From contig NZ_JAFREP010000032.1 in NCBI RefSeq assembly GCF_017377855.1, positions 1-64,000 of the forward strand: DNA of 64,000 nt, read 5' to 3'. Below, piece after piece: positions 7,779-16,922 of this stretch. The translations under genes were made by a program, and so were the position numbers. The DNA comes from Acanthopleuribacter pedis. GTDB taxonomy: Bacteria; Acidobacteriota; Holophagae; Acanthopleuribacterales; Acanthopleuribacteraceae. The notes beneath the pieces are model-generated. The model did no database searches and was not told the origin of the DNA. It worked only from the letters and a program-made list of their open reading frames with translations. The first letter of the stretch is position 1, and each line of letters opens with the position of its first letter.

Positions 7779-8173
7779 GACAGCGATTCCGCGGGTTGCG
7801 GGACGGGTGCCTCGGCGCTTGTTTCCTGCACGACCCGCGTACCACAAGCGACACAGTGTTGATAACTTGCCTTGAGGGGAGCACCACACGCGTGACAGGC
7901 CGGTCCGTCGCTTTGGGTAGGATCTTCACCCAGCTTTTGGTAGCAGGCGGCCAGGTTCTTGAGGATGCCGGCCTCGATGTTGACGAAGTCGTCTTCCTCA
8001 ATCTCGCCGGTCTCTTTTTTGTGATAGAGCGCATCGAGCGAATTCATCAGGGAGCGGCGTCGCTCGACCCAGAGCTCGTGGTCGAGCCTGCGTCCCTGAC
8101 CGGCTTGCACCAGTGGGAAACCGACCCAGCCGAGAATGAACAGGGTCAGGAAAATAATCAGAAAGATGGTCAT
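7775..8173 (-). CDS. CcmI-like membrane protein with C-terminal zinc ribbon
   Basis: A 132-residue protein. Residues 1-23 form one transmembrane helix. Residues 30-80 are a helical region (LDALYHKKETGEIEEDDF) resembling the start of CcmI/CycH, which in other bacteria chaperones apocytochrome c. Residues 93-110 carry two CxxC knuckles (C93/C96 and C107/C110), a zinc ribbon or redox pair. There is no TPR domain of a full CcmI. It sits between ccmF and ccmA, overlapping both (1 bp and 4 bp), so a role in cytochrome c maturation is very likely. Whether the cysteines bind zinc or act in thiol chemistry cannot be seen. Confidence 0.7.
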   Translation of the reverse strand: MTIFLIIFLTLFILGWVGFPLVQAGQGRRLDHELWVERRRSLMNSLDALYHKKETGEIEEDDFVNIEAGILKNLAACYQKLGEDPTQSDGPACHACGAPLKASYQHCVACGTRVVQETSAEAPVPQPAESLS

Positions 8174-10275
8174 TACGCGGCCTCCATGTTGGCGGGCACG
8201 GCGGCTTTGACCTTGCGCCGGGATCGTTGCGGGAGCAGCGCCACCATGGTACCGACAACCATTAAGATGGTGCCGATCCAAATCCAAATGACCAACGGGT
8301 TCACGTAGATATGGAACACGCCGATGGGGTGTTCGTCGGTGTGTTGGGGCGCGGGACCGGCCACAACCACGTAGTAATCGCGCAGCCAGCCTACGTGGAT
8401 ATCGACCTCGCTGGCCTGGGATTGAGAAGCTTTGTAAAAGCGTTGTTCCGGGGCGAATCGTTCAACCGGCCGGCCGTTTTTCATCAGGTTCACATCGGCG
8501 ATGTAGGCCACGTAGTTGACGTTGTCCTCGGTGCGGATGTTCTCTACCTGAAACAGAAAGCCGCCGACTTCCATGGTTTCACCAATGCCCAACTCCATTT
8601 TGTCCTGGTGGTTGAAAGCGGCACCGGTAATACCGAGCCCCATCAGCAGGACGGAGAAGTGGGTGATGTAGCCGCCGTAACGGCGCCGGTTCATGGCGAT
8701 CAAGTTGTAAATGGCAACGGCCATATTTTCACCGGCGCGTTTGGCGCGACGGCGGCCGGCAATCCAAAACTCTTCAACGATGGTGACCAAAAGAAAGGCC
8801 AGGACCGCGAAGGAAATGGAGGATATTAGCGGGCCGGAGCTTAGGGCGAGACAAAGGACAAAAACGACAACCATCGCAATTGACGGCAACATGAAGCGTT
8901 CGCGCGCTTGGCGGCCGGTGGTTTTTTTCCAGGTCAAAATGGGGCCGATCGCCATCAGCAACATCAAGCCGATAAAAATCGGGAGCATGACTTGGTTGTA
9001 ATAACCGTGGCGCAGTTCTTGTTTCTGTTGAATCAGCGCCTCGGTGATCATGGGCCAAACGGTGCCGAGCAAGGTGAGCAGACACAAGGCGGCGAAGAGT
9101 ACGTTGTTAAACAGCAGGCTGACTTCGCGGCTGGTCATGGACTCGTACTGGTTGTCGTCGGCCAACTGGTCGCGACGGGCGATCACGACAATGCCGCTGA
9201 GTACGGCGTTGAGGACGATGTAACCGATGAAGTAGTTGCCGATATCGCTTTCAGCAAAGGCGTGAACGGAGGAGATCAAGCCGGACCGGGTGATAAAGGT
9301 GCCGAACATGCACATCAGGAAGGAGCTGACGAGCAGCAACACGTTCCACATTTTGAACATGCCGCGTTTTTCCTGAGCCATGATGGAGTGGAGGAAGGCG
9401 GTGGCCAACAGCCACGGCATGAAAGAAGCGTTTTCGACGGGATCCCATGCCCAGTAACCACCCCAGCCCAGTTCCATGTAGGCCCAGGCGCCGCCGAGCA
9501 CGATGCCCACGCCGAGAATCAGCCAAGCCACCAGGGTCCAATTGCGGATCATCGGCAGCCAATCGCGGCCGTCGAGGCGGGTGATTAAGGCGCCCATGGT
9601 GAGGGCGAAAGGGAACAAAAAGCCGATGTAACCCAGGTAAAGCATGGGCGGGTGAATGATCATGGCCCAATGCTGGAGTTGTGGGTTCAAGCCGGCGCCG
9701 TCACGGGGATCCACGGCTTTCCACATGCCGGCAATGTCCTCACCCCAAATTTGGAAGGGGTTGGAAACGATGTTGTTGATGACGAGAAAGAAGGTCAAAC
9801 AAATGCCGACAAAAAACAAGGCCCAGGCGGTCATCAAGCGAGGCGCTTTGCGGATGAAGAACAAAAAGAACAGGTTGTAAACGGCAAGAATCGTGGTCCA
9901 CCAAAGCAGGGAACCTTGGCTGCCGCCCCAGATGGCGGTGAGTTTGTATATCCAAGGAAGGTGACGGTTAGAGTGGCTCTGAACGTAAACCACTTGGAAG
10001 GCGTCGTGTTGCAGCAGGTAGCCCAGGGCAAAAACCGCGCAAAAAATCATCAGGGTCATCGCCAAGAAGGCGCGCACGGTTGCTTTGCGGAAACGTTCGC
10101 GAGCGGTGAGTGCCGCGATAAGGGCGGTAAGGGTGCCGAAGATGGCCAGCGCGAGGCCGACCATAAGTGCGTAGTTCCCAAAATCGGCCATGACGTGGTC
10201 ACCCGCGAGACGAATCTGTGAGGGTTCGTCCGTACCGGTGGCCGCGGTTAGGGCGGAAAGGATGAAATGAATCAT
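8173..10275 (-). CDS. ccmF: Cytochrome c heme lyase subunit CcmF
   Basis: A 700-residue polytopic inner-membrane protein of the heme-handling family that transfers heme from CcmE to apocytochrome c. The WWD domain is WGGYWAWDPVENASF near residues 271-285, and the N-terminal half has the conserved WGGSQGSLLWW segment (116-126). About 15 hydrophobic segments are visible with a periplasmic loop near the C-terminus (560-660). The ATG at 10275 follows a GGGGAG site at a long spacing (about 11). It overlaps the CcmI-like start by one base. Length fits the family (640-700). Confidence 0.95.
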   Translation of the reverse strand: MIHFILSALTAATGTDEPSQIRLAGDHVMADFGNYALMVGLALAIFGTLTALIAALTARERFRKATVRAFLAMTLMIFCAVFALGYLLQHDAFQVVYVQSHSNRHLPWIYKLTAIWGGSQGSLLWWTTILAVYNLFFLFFIRKAPRLMTAWALFFVGICLTFFLVINNIVSNPFQIWGEDIAGMWKAVDPRDGAGLNPQLQHWAMIIHPPMLYLGYIGFLFPFALTMGALITRLDGRDWLPMIRNWTLVAWLILGVGIVLGGAWAYMELGWGGYWAWDPVENASFMPWLLATAFLHSIMAQEKRGMFKMWNVLLLVSSFLMCMFGTFITRSGLISSVHAFAESDIGNYFIGYIVLNAVLSGIVVIARRDQLADDNQYESMTSREVSLLFNNVLFAALCLLTLLGTVWPMITEALIQQKQELRHGYYNQVMLPIFIGLMLLMAIGPILTWKKTTGRQARERFMLPSIAMVVVFVLCLALSSGPLISSISFAVLAFLLVTIVEEFWIAGRRRAKRAGENMAVAIYNLIAMNRRRYGGYITHFSVLLMGLGITGAAFNHQDKMELGIGETMEVGGFLFQVENIRTEDNVNYVAYIADVNLMKNGRPVERFAPEQRFYKASQSQASEVDIHVGWLRDYYVVVAGPAPQHTDEHPIGVFHIYVNPLVIWIWIGTILMVVGTMVALLPQRSRRKVKAAVPANMEAA

Positions 10276-10387
10276 GTGGTGGTGTCTCCCCTAGGGCGGT
10301 CGGGACAAACAGAAGGTGCCGAGCGGACCGCAACGCGCGGATGCAAGAAAAGGTTCCGACAAGGTGCCGGAGATTGCACTCTGGATT

Positions 10388-10996
10388 TTATTGGTCGTCG
10401 TTGGCCCCGACGGTTTGCTCGCTGTCGGTCGGTGGCACCGCGGCCTGTTGCACGGTTTTCGCTTGATCAGCGGCAGGTTGATCGGCAACGGTTTGGTTCG
10501 GCGCGGCATAGCCGGCGGGTTGTCCCTGGGCGACCGGTTGGGCGGGATCGCCGTAACCCGCGGGTTTTTCGCCTTGCGGGTAGGCCCCGGAACCGTCAAC
10601 CATGGACTCATCCAAACCGGCCTCGTACTTGGAGGCACATTTGGCTTGCAGGTGGTTCGCGACAAAAATGCCGTCGCGCCCCATGGTACCGTCAACCACG
10701 GCCTCGGCCCGGTCTTTGAACATGTCGGGCAGCGGCGCTTCACCCATGTAGTGAACGACCAGCTCGGCTTCCTCTTCATGAATGGTAAAAATTACGGGGC
10801 GTTCGTTAATTTTGCTTTTTATGCTGCCCTCGACGATGCGGCCTTTGACACGCAGGTTCATGTTGTAAACACGGTCGCCGAGTCCTTCCAGTTCATTGAC
10901 TTTATAGAAGTAATTGGCATTTTGGATGTTGGTTGTCAGCAACCAACCGATTGCACCGAAGATCAGAAGAAGGGGTATAAAAATTTTTGCTTGCAT
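10388..10996 (-). CDS. ccmE: Heme chaperone CcmE, CxxxY variant
   Basis: A 202-residue periplasm-facing heme chaperone. An N-terminal signal anchor spans residues 4-22, and the OB-fold core covers about 30-118 (VKGRIVEGSI, VHYMGEAPLPDMF). The heme-binding motif near residues 120-124 reads C-A-S-K-Y: Cys120 replaces the usual His of HxxxY, and Tyr124 is kept. CxxxY CcmE is known from Desulfovibrio and archaea in a System I variant lacking CcmH. The tail from about 130 is Pro/Ala/Gln-rich and unusually long. The start at 10996 is the first ATG before the anchor; the 5'-ward extension is not protein-like. It heads the ccm operon, with 112 bp before ccmF. Confidence 0.92.
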   Translation of the reverse strand: MQAKIFIPLLLIFGAIGWLLTTNIQNANYFYKVNELEGLGDRVYNMNLRVKGRIVEGSIKSKINERPVIFTIHEEEAELVVHYMGEAPLPDMFKDRAEAVVDGTMGRDGIFVANHLQAKCASKYEAGLDESMVDGSGAYPQGEKPAGYGDPAQPVAQGQPAGYAAPNQTVADQPAADQAKTVQQAAVPPTDSEQTVGANDDQ

Positions 10997-11520
10997 GATC
11001 GTACTCCAACCACCGGTTCCAACAGTGGCTCCATCCCTGCACAATCTACAGTGTAAATCATGGGGGGTCAACGAAATCCGGCAAGGGAAACCGGGAGGGG
11101 TGATGGGGCTCCTTGGTCATCGGGTCGTCGTGGCGACGCGCAAAACGCGAGAAAAAGCCTATAGGGACGGCTTTTACCCAAGCCCTCGTAGGCTAACACG
11201 CGACAGGACACCCAAATGGCCGATGGAAGCGCACCTTTTTCGTTTGTCCAGGAGGAATGATCGGACCCAAGCCGAGGGCGCCGGAACGGCAAGGCCACAC
11301 AAACCACGGTAGGTTCGGCCGATTCCCCGCGGACGAACGTGGATTGGGTAAGGGCGTCCCACACCATGACGCCCGCGCTCGCGGCCCTCCGCGCCCAAGG
11401 AATTTTTTGGCGGTCCTATTATATTAAAGTAGGCGAGCACGGGAAATCAGGGTCCACGCAAGTTGTGTCCCCGTTTTGGGGCGACTCGGGTATGATGGGG
11501 TGGTTTTTGTTGGAGGTAAC
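10997..11520. other. Divergent intergenic region between ccmE and the next gene
   Basis: About 520 bp with no supported gene. It must contain the outward promoters for ccmE (minus) and the 11521 gene (plus). An inverted repeat at 11156-11195 (agcctatagggacggctt against aagccctcgtaggct) could form a hairpin. An AT-rich patch lies at 11416-11432. A possible -10 (tatgat, 11491-11496) precedes the plus-strand gene, but its -35 is unclear. Short open frames on both strands show no ribosome-binding sites. Confidence 0.4.
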
Positions 11521-12534
11521 ATGCGCGTGTTCCATCGATTGGTTTTGACAATCCCTTTTCTTCTGGTGCTCGGCACCTGGGCCATGGCCGAATTTACGGT
11601 TACGGTCCGTTTGGAGGACGGGACCAACGGCGGGCCCGGCCAAGCCGATACGCTTCAACTGATCCAGTTGCAACAAGGCATGACCCCGGTCGCGGCGGAG
11701 AGCGAAGCCTCGGGCACGGTATCGCTTACATTCGACGGCAGTTTCGCCGCGGGCCAATTTCTGGTTCAAGCACGCAAGGGACAAACGGTTTACACGGAAA
11801 GCCTCACCGACATTCAAAACGAATTGGTGATCACGGTGTTTGACAACGCCGAAACGGCCGACACGCGCGCGGCCATCGGCTCACTGGCCTTGTACGTGCA
11901 GCATCAAAACCTGGACGTCGGCATGTTTATCAATGTGGACAACATCAACAAACCCCCGGTTACCCTGGTCCGCGAGGGCGCCACCTTCCAATGGCCGCTG
12001 ATTCCCGGTTACCGCGGTTTGGAAGTCAGCACGCGGCGCGGCAAAATGCCGCTGAAACAGTCCCCGCTGTTTGAAGGGGACAAAGCGGGCCTGAGTTACC
12101 CCTTGCGTCCCGGCCGAACCCAAATTATGGCGCGCAGCAACCACGCTTATAACCCCAGCGACGCCACCAACATCTACCGCCTCCCCCTGCTGGAAGACCA
12201 AAAAGCAATGCACATCTTGGTCATGCCCGCCAGCTTGGAATTAAGCGGCGACGGGCTGACCTTCGTGGAGGTAGACAAGGTCAACGACTTGCGCCTTTAC
12301 GAGTGGAAACGCTTGGAAAACCAGGACGTGCTTGAGTTGAACTTAACCGGAAAAGCGGAGCCGGACCCCACCGCGGCGGGCAACAACCAAACGGCTGAAA
12401 CCCAGCGTGAGCCGGGAGAGAAACGCACCTTTAAGCGGCTGCCCAACCAACTGAGCCATGACCGCGTGTTAATCGTCGGTTCGATTTTGGGCCTTTTGGC
12501 GGTTTTCGCCTGTGTCGGATTGATGCGCCGATAG
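11521..12534 (+). CDS. Secreted, membrane-anchored protein of unknown function
   Basis: A 337-residue protein with an N-terminal signal peptide (cleavage likely after AMA, residue 24) and a C-terminal transmembrane helix (about 314-334, VLIVGSILGLLAVFACVGL) ending in Arg-Arg. The body is a beta-rich extracytoplasmic region beginning EFTVTVRLEDGT, followed by a Pro/Thr/Asn-rich stalk before the membrane helix. The ATG at 11521 has GGAGG 5 bases upstream; the longer frame from 11476 is not needed. It is divergent from ccmE. A link to cytochrome maturation is possible by position but not supported by motifs. Confidence 0.7.
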   Translation: MRVFHRLVLTIPFLLVLGTWAMAEFTVTVRLEDGTNGGPGQADTLQLIQLQQGMTPVAAESEASGTVSLTFDGSFAAGQFLVQARKGQTVYTESLTDIQNELVITVFDNAETADTRAAIGSLALYVQHQNLDVGMFINVDNINKPPVTLVREGATFQWPLIPGYRGLEVSTRRGKMPLKQSPLFEGDKAGLSYPLRPGRTQIMARSNHAYNPSDATNIYRLPLLEDQKAMHILVMPASLELSGDGLTFVEVDKVNDLRLYEWKRLENQDVLELNLTGKAEPDPTAAGNNQTAETQREPGEKRTFKRLPNQLSHDRVLIVGSILGLLAVFACVGLMRR

Positions 12535-12783
12535 GGCCACGCACAAAAAAGGTTTTGGGGTGAAATCCTCGATCACAACCGATGTTGGATGCCGCCCAAT
12601 TCAATGAAAATGCTATGATGGCGCTTATCACAATCGCATAAACAAGACACGTCGGCTGAACGCGGCTTTCGGCGCCCCAACGCCCTACCGCGGTTCGTCA
12701 CGGGTCAATGCTTGCGAACCGCTCACGAATCGCCGTGAACGGGCATACCGGATCCACCGGCATCCGGTATTGGGAGAGCGTTC

Positions 12784-15700
12784 ATGAACCAGCTACCGCG
12801 ATTAACGCGCGGGACTCGCCTGCTGCTGTTGCTAATGCTTCAGATCGTCGCCCTGCCGATTTCGGCGCAAATCGAGGTTTTTCCACTCAAGGTGCTCACC
12901 ACCGAACAGGGTTTGTCCCACGGCACGGTGTGGTCGGTCGCCATGGACCGCAAAGGGTTCCTGTGGGTAGCCACCTCGGGCGGGCTAAACCGTTACGACG
13001 GCTACGAATTCAAAGTGTTCCGCCGCACCCTTTCGGTCAACTCCCTACCCGACAACTTCATTCGCTACGTCCTGCCGGAAAAAGATAACCGCATGTGGGT
13101 CGGTACCGCCTCGGGGTTGGCTTTATTCGATACGGCCTCCGGCCAAGCCAAACATTATCGGCAACCCAAAAGCAGCCCGCACCAAACGCATCGCGACTTC
13201 ATTAATTGCCTGGTGCGCCTGCCCGACGGTTCGATTATGGTGGGAACCGACCGCGGTTTAAGCCTTTTTGATCACCTCAGCGAAACCTTCCATCCCCCCA
13301 AAACAAGCCCGAGCATCGCCCGCATCATCACGGAAGAACGCATTCGCTGTATGCTGCGCAATAAAGACGGCACCCTGTGGGTCGGTACGGACCGCGGCTT
13401 GATCCATTACGACCCGCGCAGCGGCGACGGTCGCCACTACCACACCCGTGGCGAAATGGGACAGCGCCTAAGCCACAACCAAGTAAGATCACTACACTTA
13501 ACCCCCAACGACGGTTTGTGGATCGGCACCTCGAACGGTTTGAATCAATTGGAAAACGGCGGTCGCATCCGCTGGTTCTTCGCCGACGACCCCGAGACCC
13601 GTTTCATCAACGACAATTGGGTCAACGTCATTACCGGCGACGAGGCGGGCCGCCTGTGGGTCGGCACCCGCTCCGGCGGCGTCAGCCTGATCAACCCCAA
13701 AACCGGAGAGGTGGAGTTTTTTTCCACGGCCCTGAACCAAGGCGGTTTGCCGAGCAACAACATCGTCTCGTTGATGCTGTCCAAAAAAGGTTTGCTGTGG
13801 ATCGGCACCTACAAAGCGGGCCTGGTCAAACTCGACCTCAAAACCCAAAAATTTCGTGGGTTTCGCGTCCACCAAACACCGGATCAGACCAAAGAAAGCA
13901 TCGCCGCCATTTATTTACAGGAACCCAACCAGTTATGGCTGGGCAACCTCGACGGCTTGATCGTGCATAACCGAGACACGGACGAGATCCGCCACTACCA
14001 CCACGACCCCAAAAATCCCAACAGCCTTTCGGACAATTCGGTGCTGTCGATCAGCGGCGGCCGAAATAACGAAATTTGGGTGGGTACTTACGGCGGCGGC
14101 CTCAATCGCTACCTACCCAACCAGGATCGGTTCCAACGGGTGAAGGTACCCGCCGACAACAACGGGGCCACCGGCGCGGGCACGGTAAACTGCCTGTACT
14201 TCGACCAGGCAACGGGGAAACTATGGGTCGGCAGCCGCGCCGGCTTACAAGCCTTCGACATGGATACGAACCGCCTGACCGAGTGGCCGTTTCCCGACAG
14301 CGTGGCCTATCCGCAGGAGAACCGCATCTCGGTGATCAGTCCCGGTCCCGAGGGGGTGCTGTGGGTCGGTACCAACGGTGGTTTTTGTAAATACGTCCCG
14401 GAACGGGGCGAGTTCCGTCGGTTCCGCCACGATCCCAACGACCCGTCCTCGCTGAAACACGATTCGATTTCTGCGATTCTGCAAGATGAGGAAGGCATTG
14501 TTTGGGTCGGCACCAACAACGGCCTGTCGCGTTTTGATCCCTGGAGCCAAACCTTTACCACCATCACGGTCGGCGGCCTGGACAACCGTTGGATTAACGG
14601 GATCCTCCAGGGTCGTCCCGGTGAGTTGTGGATTACGACCAACGCGGGATTGCTGATGTTCACCCCACCCCGCGGCGTACGCGTCTACGATCAGTTGGAC
14701 GGTCTGCAAGGGAAAGAGTTCCTACCGGGCGCCCATTTCCGCGGTACGCGCGGGGAACTGTTGATCGGGGGCGTGATGGGTTACAACAGCTTTTTCCCCC
14801 GTGAAATGCTAATCAATCCCCATATCCCCAACGTGGCCATTACCAGCTTCCGCATCTTCGACCGCGAAATTCCCATGAACCGCCTGATGGACGAGGAGCA
14901 ACGGCTGCTCATTCCCCACGGCGACAACTTCTTTTCCTTCAACTTTTCGGCGCTGGATTTCACCGCGCCCCTCAAAAACCGGTACGCCTTTAAATTAGAG
15001 GGCTTTGACGACCGCTGGAACCAAAATTCGGGCCGCCGCTATGCATCCTACACCAACTTACCCAGTGGCGATTACCGCTTCCGGGTCAAGGCCTCCAACA
15101 ACGACGGGGTTTGGAACGAGGAAGGGGTGGTCATTCCGGTGCGCATCGTCCCCCCGTGGTGGGCACGCGACAGTGTCCTCGGTGTCCTGGTGGTGCTGGC
15201 CGTCATTTTGGCGGTGGTGGCTTACCGCTATCGGATGCGCGACCTGAAGCACCAACAAAAACGGCTGGCGGGTGAGGCGGACCGCCACACGGATGCGCTG
15301 CGCGGGGCGCACCAGAAACTCGCGGAAGAAGTGCGCAAGGCGGGCATTGCCGAGATGACGACCGGGGTGCTACACAATATCGGCAACATTCTCACGACGG
15401 TTTCAACCTCAACCAGTGAGCTGCGCTCGGTGTTGTCCCGCTCCAAAATGGAGCAATTCGCGATGGTTAACAAAATGCTGGCGGACCAACGCGGTCGCAT
15501 CCCCGACTTCCTCCAGGAGGACCCCAAGGGAAAACTGATCCCCGAGTTTTTAACCAAGGTAGCGCGCCAATTCGAACGGGAAAGCCAAAAGATCACCCAT
15601 GAAACCGACAAGCTGTTGGACAAAGTCGCCTTGATGGCGCAAGCGGTGTCGATGGAGCAGAGTTACGTCAGCAGCTTTGATCGCAAGGAACAGGTGGACT

Positions 15701-16158
15701 TGACCGAGTTGATGGACAACGCACTCTCCATGCTGGAATCGTCCCTCAAAAAACGCAACATCCAGATCATTCGCAGTTACGAAACCACACCGCCGTGTAA
15801 CTTGGAAACGGTGAAACTGGTCCACGTGGTAACCAATATCATCAACAACGCGGCCGACGCCTTGAGCCAAAAGGGACCGAGCGCGGAGGGCCGCTGGATC
15901 AAACTCAGAGTGCGGCCGTTAAACGGCGAGTTCAACGAGATCCAAATCGTCGACAACGGGTGTGGCATCAGCAAAAGCAATTTGGCGCGCATGTTCGAGT
16001 TTGGGTTCACAACCAAAACCAACGGCCACGGTTTTGGTTTGCATTCGTGTCGCGCCACAATGAAAGAGATGGGCGGCGATATCAGCATCCACAGCGAAGG
16101 GGTCGACCAAGGTACAACCATCGCGCTCACGGTGCCCATTACCTCTCGGTTGGGATAG
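12784..16158 (+). CDS. Propeller-type sensor histidine kinase 1
   Basis: A 1124-residue membrane sensor. It has a signal peptide (1-28), then two-component-regulator propeller repeats (30-690, many copies of W-V-G-T-x-x-G-L-x-x-Y), a Y_Y_Y domain (about 720-795), a transmembrane helix (796-816), a short coiled coil, a dimerisation helix with the H-box GVLHNIGN (His864) and a HATPase domain with N-box NIINNAAD, G1 DNGCGI (about 1056) and G2 HGFGLH. All catalytic elements look intact. The ligand is probably an oligosaccharide or other periplasmic cue, as known for hybrid propeller sensors. No response regulator is adjacent. The ATG at 12784 has a GGGAG site. It is a paralogue of the protein at 21155. 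Confidence 0.9.
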   Translation: MNQLPRLTRGTRLLLLLMLQIVALPISAQIEVFPLKVLTTEQGLSHGTVWSVAMDRKGFLWVATSGGLNRYDGYEFKVFRRTLSVNSLPDNFIRYVLPEKDNRMWVGTASGLALFDTASGQAKHYRQPKSSPHQTHRDFINCLVRLPDGSIMVGTDRGLSLFDHLSETFHPPKTSPSIARIITEERIRCMLRNKDGTLWVGTDRGLIHYDPRSGDGRHYHTRGEMGQRLSHNQVRSLHLTPNDGLWIGTSNGLNQLENGGRIRWFFADDPETRFINDNWVNVITGDEAGRLWVGTRSGGVSLINPKTGEVEFFSTALNQGGLPSNNIVSLMLSKKGLLWIGTYKAGLVKLDLKTQKFRGFRVHQTPDQTKESIAAIYLQEPNQLWLGNLDGLIVHNRDTDEIRHYHHDPKNPNSLSDNSVLSISGGRNNEIWVGTYGGGLNRYLPNQDRFQRVKVPADNNGATGAGTVNCLYFDQATGKLWVGSRAGLQAFDMDTNRLTEWPFPDSVAYPQENRISVISPGPEGVLWVGTNGGFCKYVPERGEFRRFRHDPNDPSSLKHDSISAILQDEEGIVWVGTNNGLSRFDPWSQTFTTITVGGLDNRWINGILQGRPGELWITTNAGLLMFTPPRGVRVYDQLDGLQGKEFLPGAHFRGTRGELLIGGVMGYNSFFPREMLINPHIPNVAITSFRIFDREIPMNRLMDEEQRLLIPHGDNFFSFNFSALDFTAPLKNRYAFKLEGFDDRWNQNSGRRYASYTNLPSGDYRFRVKASNNDGVWNEEGVVIPVRIVPPWWARDSVLGVLVVLAVILAVVAYRYRMRDLKHQQKRLAGEADRHTDALRGAHQKLAEEVRKAGIAEMTTGVLHNIGNILTTVSTSTSELRSVLSRSKMEQFAMVNKMLADQRGRIPDFLQEDPKGKLIPEFLTKVARQFERESQKITHETDKLLDKVALMAQAVSMEQSYVSSFDRKEQVDLTELMDNALSMLESSLKKRNIQIIRSYETTPPCNLETVKLVHVVTNIINNAADALSQKGPSAEGRWIKLRVRPLNGEFNEIQIVDNGCGISKSNLARMFEFGFTTKTNGHGFGLHSCRATMKEMGGDISIHSEGVDQGTTIALTVPITSRLG

Positions 16159-16200
16159 TTTAGGGATCGTGATCCCGCCGAGGGGACGGTCGATTCTTTT

Positions 16201-16504
16201 ATTTCTCAGGATGGGATGATGATTAGAAGATAGGGCGATTGAGGTTGGAACCCATGCGCAGCCTTGTTCCGCCTTTGATAATTAGCGCAAAGAGCGATAT
16301 ACATGGCTTTTCCTCAGTCGGCAGTCCCTCTCTGGTTGCTTTTGCTTCGCGGGTTACGTTTAGCCCGCTGCGCGCCCTTTCACCACGAGACCACACGCAA
16401 TCAGAATTCATTTCGAAGTGACGGCTTCATCCGCGTCGGGAAGTCCTTGAAGAGGGATCTCCAGTACAGCCGCATCCTCTATCCATCATCTCATCCTAAG
16501 AAAT
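16201..16504. repeat. Element bounded by 21-bp imperfect inverted repeats
   Basis: The left end atttctcaggatgggatgat at 16201 and the right end catcatctcatcctaagaaat at 16484-16504 are reverse complements with about three mismatches. The 304 bp between could be a non-autonomous mobile element into which, or from which, the ~97-bp repeat derives: its right end is also the end of repeat copy 3. Confidence 0.5.
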
Positions 16505-16509
16505 AATGA
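16413..16509 (+). repeat. ~97-bp dispersed repeat, copy 3
   Basis: Begins tcgaagtgacggcttcatcc and ends tcctaagaaataatga. It aligns with copy 4 directly downstream and, inverted, with the copies near 5.2-5.4 kb. Confidence 0.8.
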
Positions 16510-16511
16510 TC

Positions 16512-16601
16512 TCGAAGTGACGGCTTCATCCGCGTCGGGAAGTCCTTGAACAGGATCCAGTACAGCCGCATCCTCGATCCACCATCTCATCCTAGGCAAT
16601 A
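16512..16601 (+). repeat. ~97-bp dispersed repeat, copy 4
   Basis: Starts 99 bp after copy 3. The first 35 bases are identical to copy 3 and most of the remainder matches, with small indels (a two-base deletion around caggatccag) and a diverged end (ccatctcatcctaggcaataa). Confidence 0.8.
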
Positions 16602-16922
16602 AAGCCCTCCTCCAAGACGAAATCAAGCAGCCAAAGCAGCCAAAGCAGCCAACCCAACATCGCCCAAACGCACCCCCCATTTATTCAGAAAATGTTCCAA
16701 CCCCAAGCCATCTCTCGAATCCAACACCCACTTCCCCGCCTCCTCCTAAATAAAGGTTTGCTCGCTTAACATTTGCATTGCGAATATAATGAGTGGCAGT
16801 ATCGTCCACCGGTTAACATTCTGATGGTTTCGCAACCGAGGCAATCAAGCAGTCAGGCTTGGCCTCGGCTGATTCAGAGTGTTTGGGGACATCACAGGAC
16901 TGGCGGAGTCAGAGCGCTATCT

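Larger units (their letters stand above)
16159..16922. other. Repeat-rich intergenic region
   Basis: Contains two tandem copies of the ~97-bp dispersed repeat (16413-16601), a terminal-inverted-repeat-like sequence at 16201-16221 matching 16484-16504, and a 9-bp triplet repeat (cagccaaag) at about 16626-16652. The segment 16605-16770 is C-rich. No gene is supported. The promoter for the kinase at 16923 is presumably in the AT-rich stretch 16745-16800, not resolved. Confidence 0.5.

Noticed and set aside
8908..9588. 226-residue frame antisense to ccmF
   Set aside because: Lies wholly inside ccmF; no independent features.
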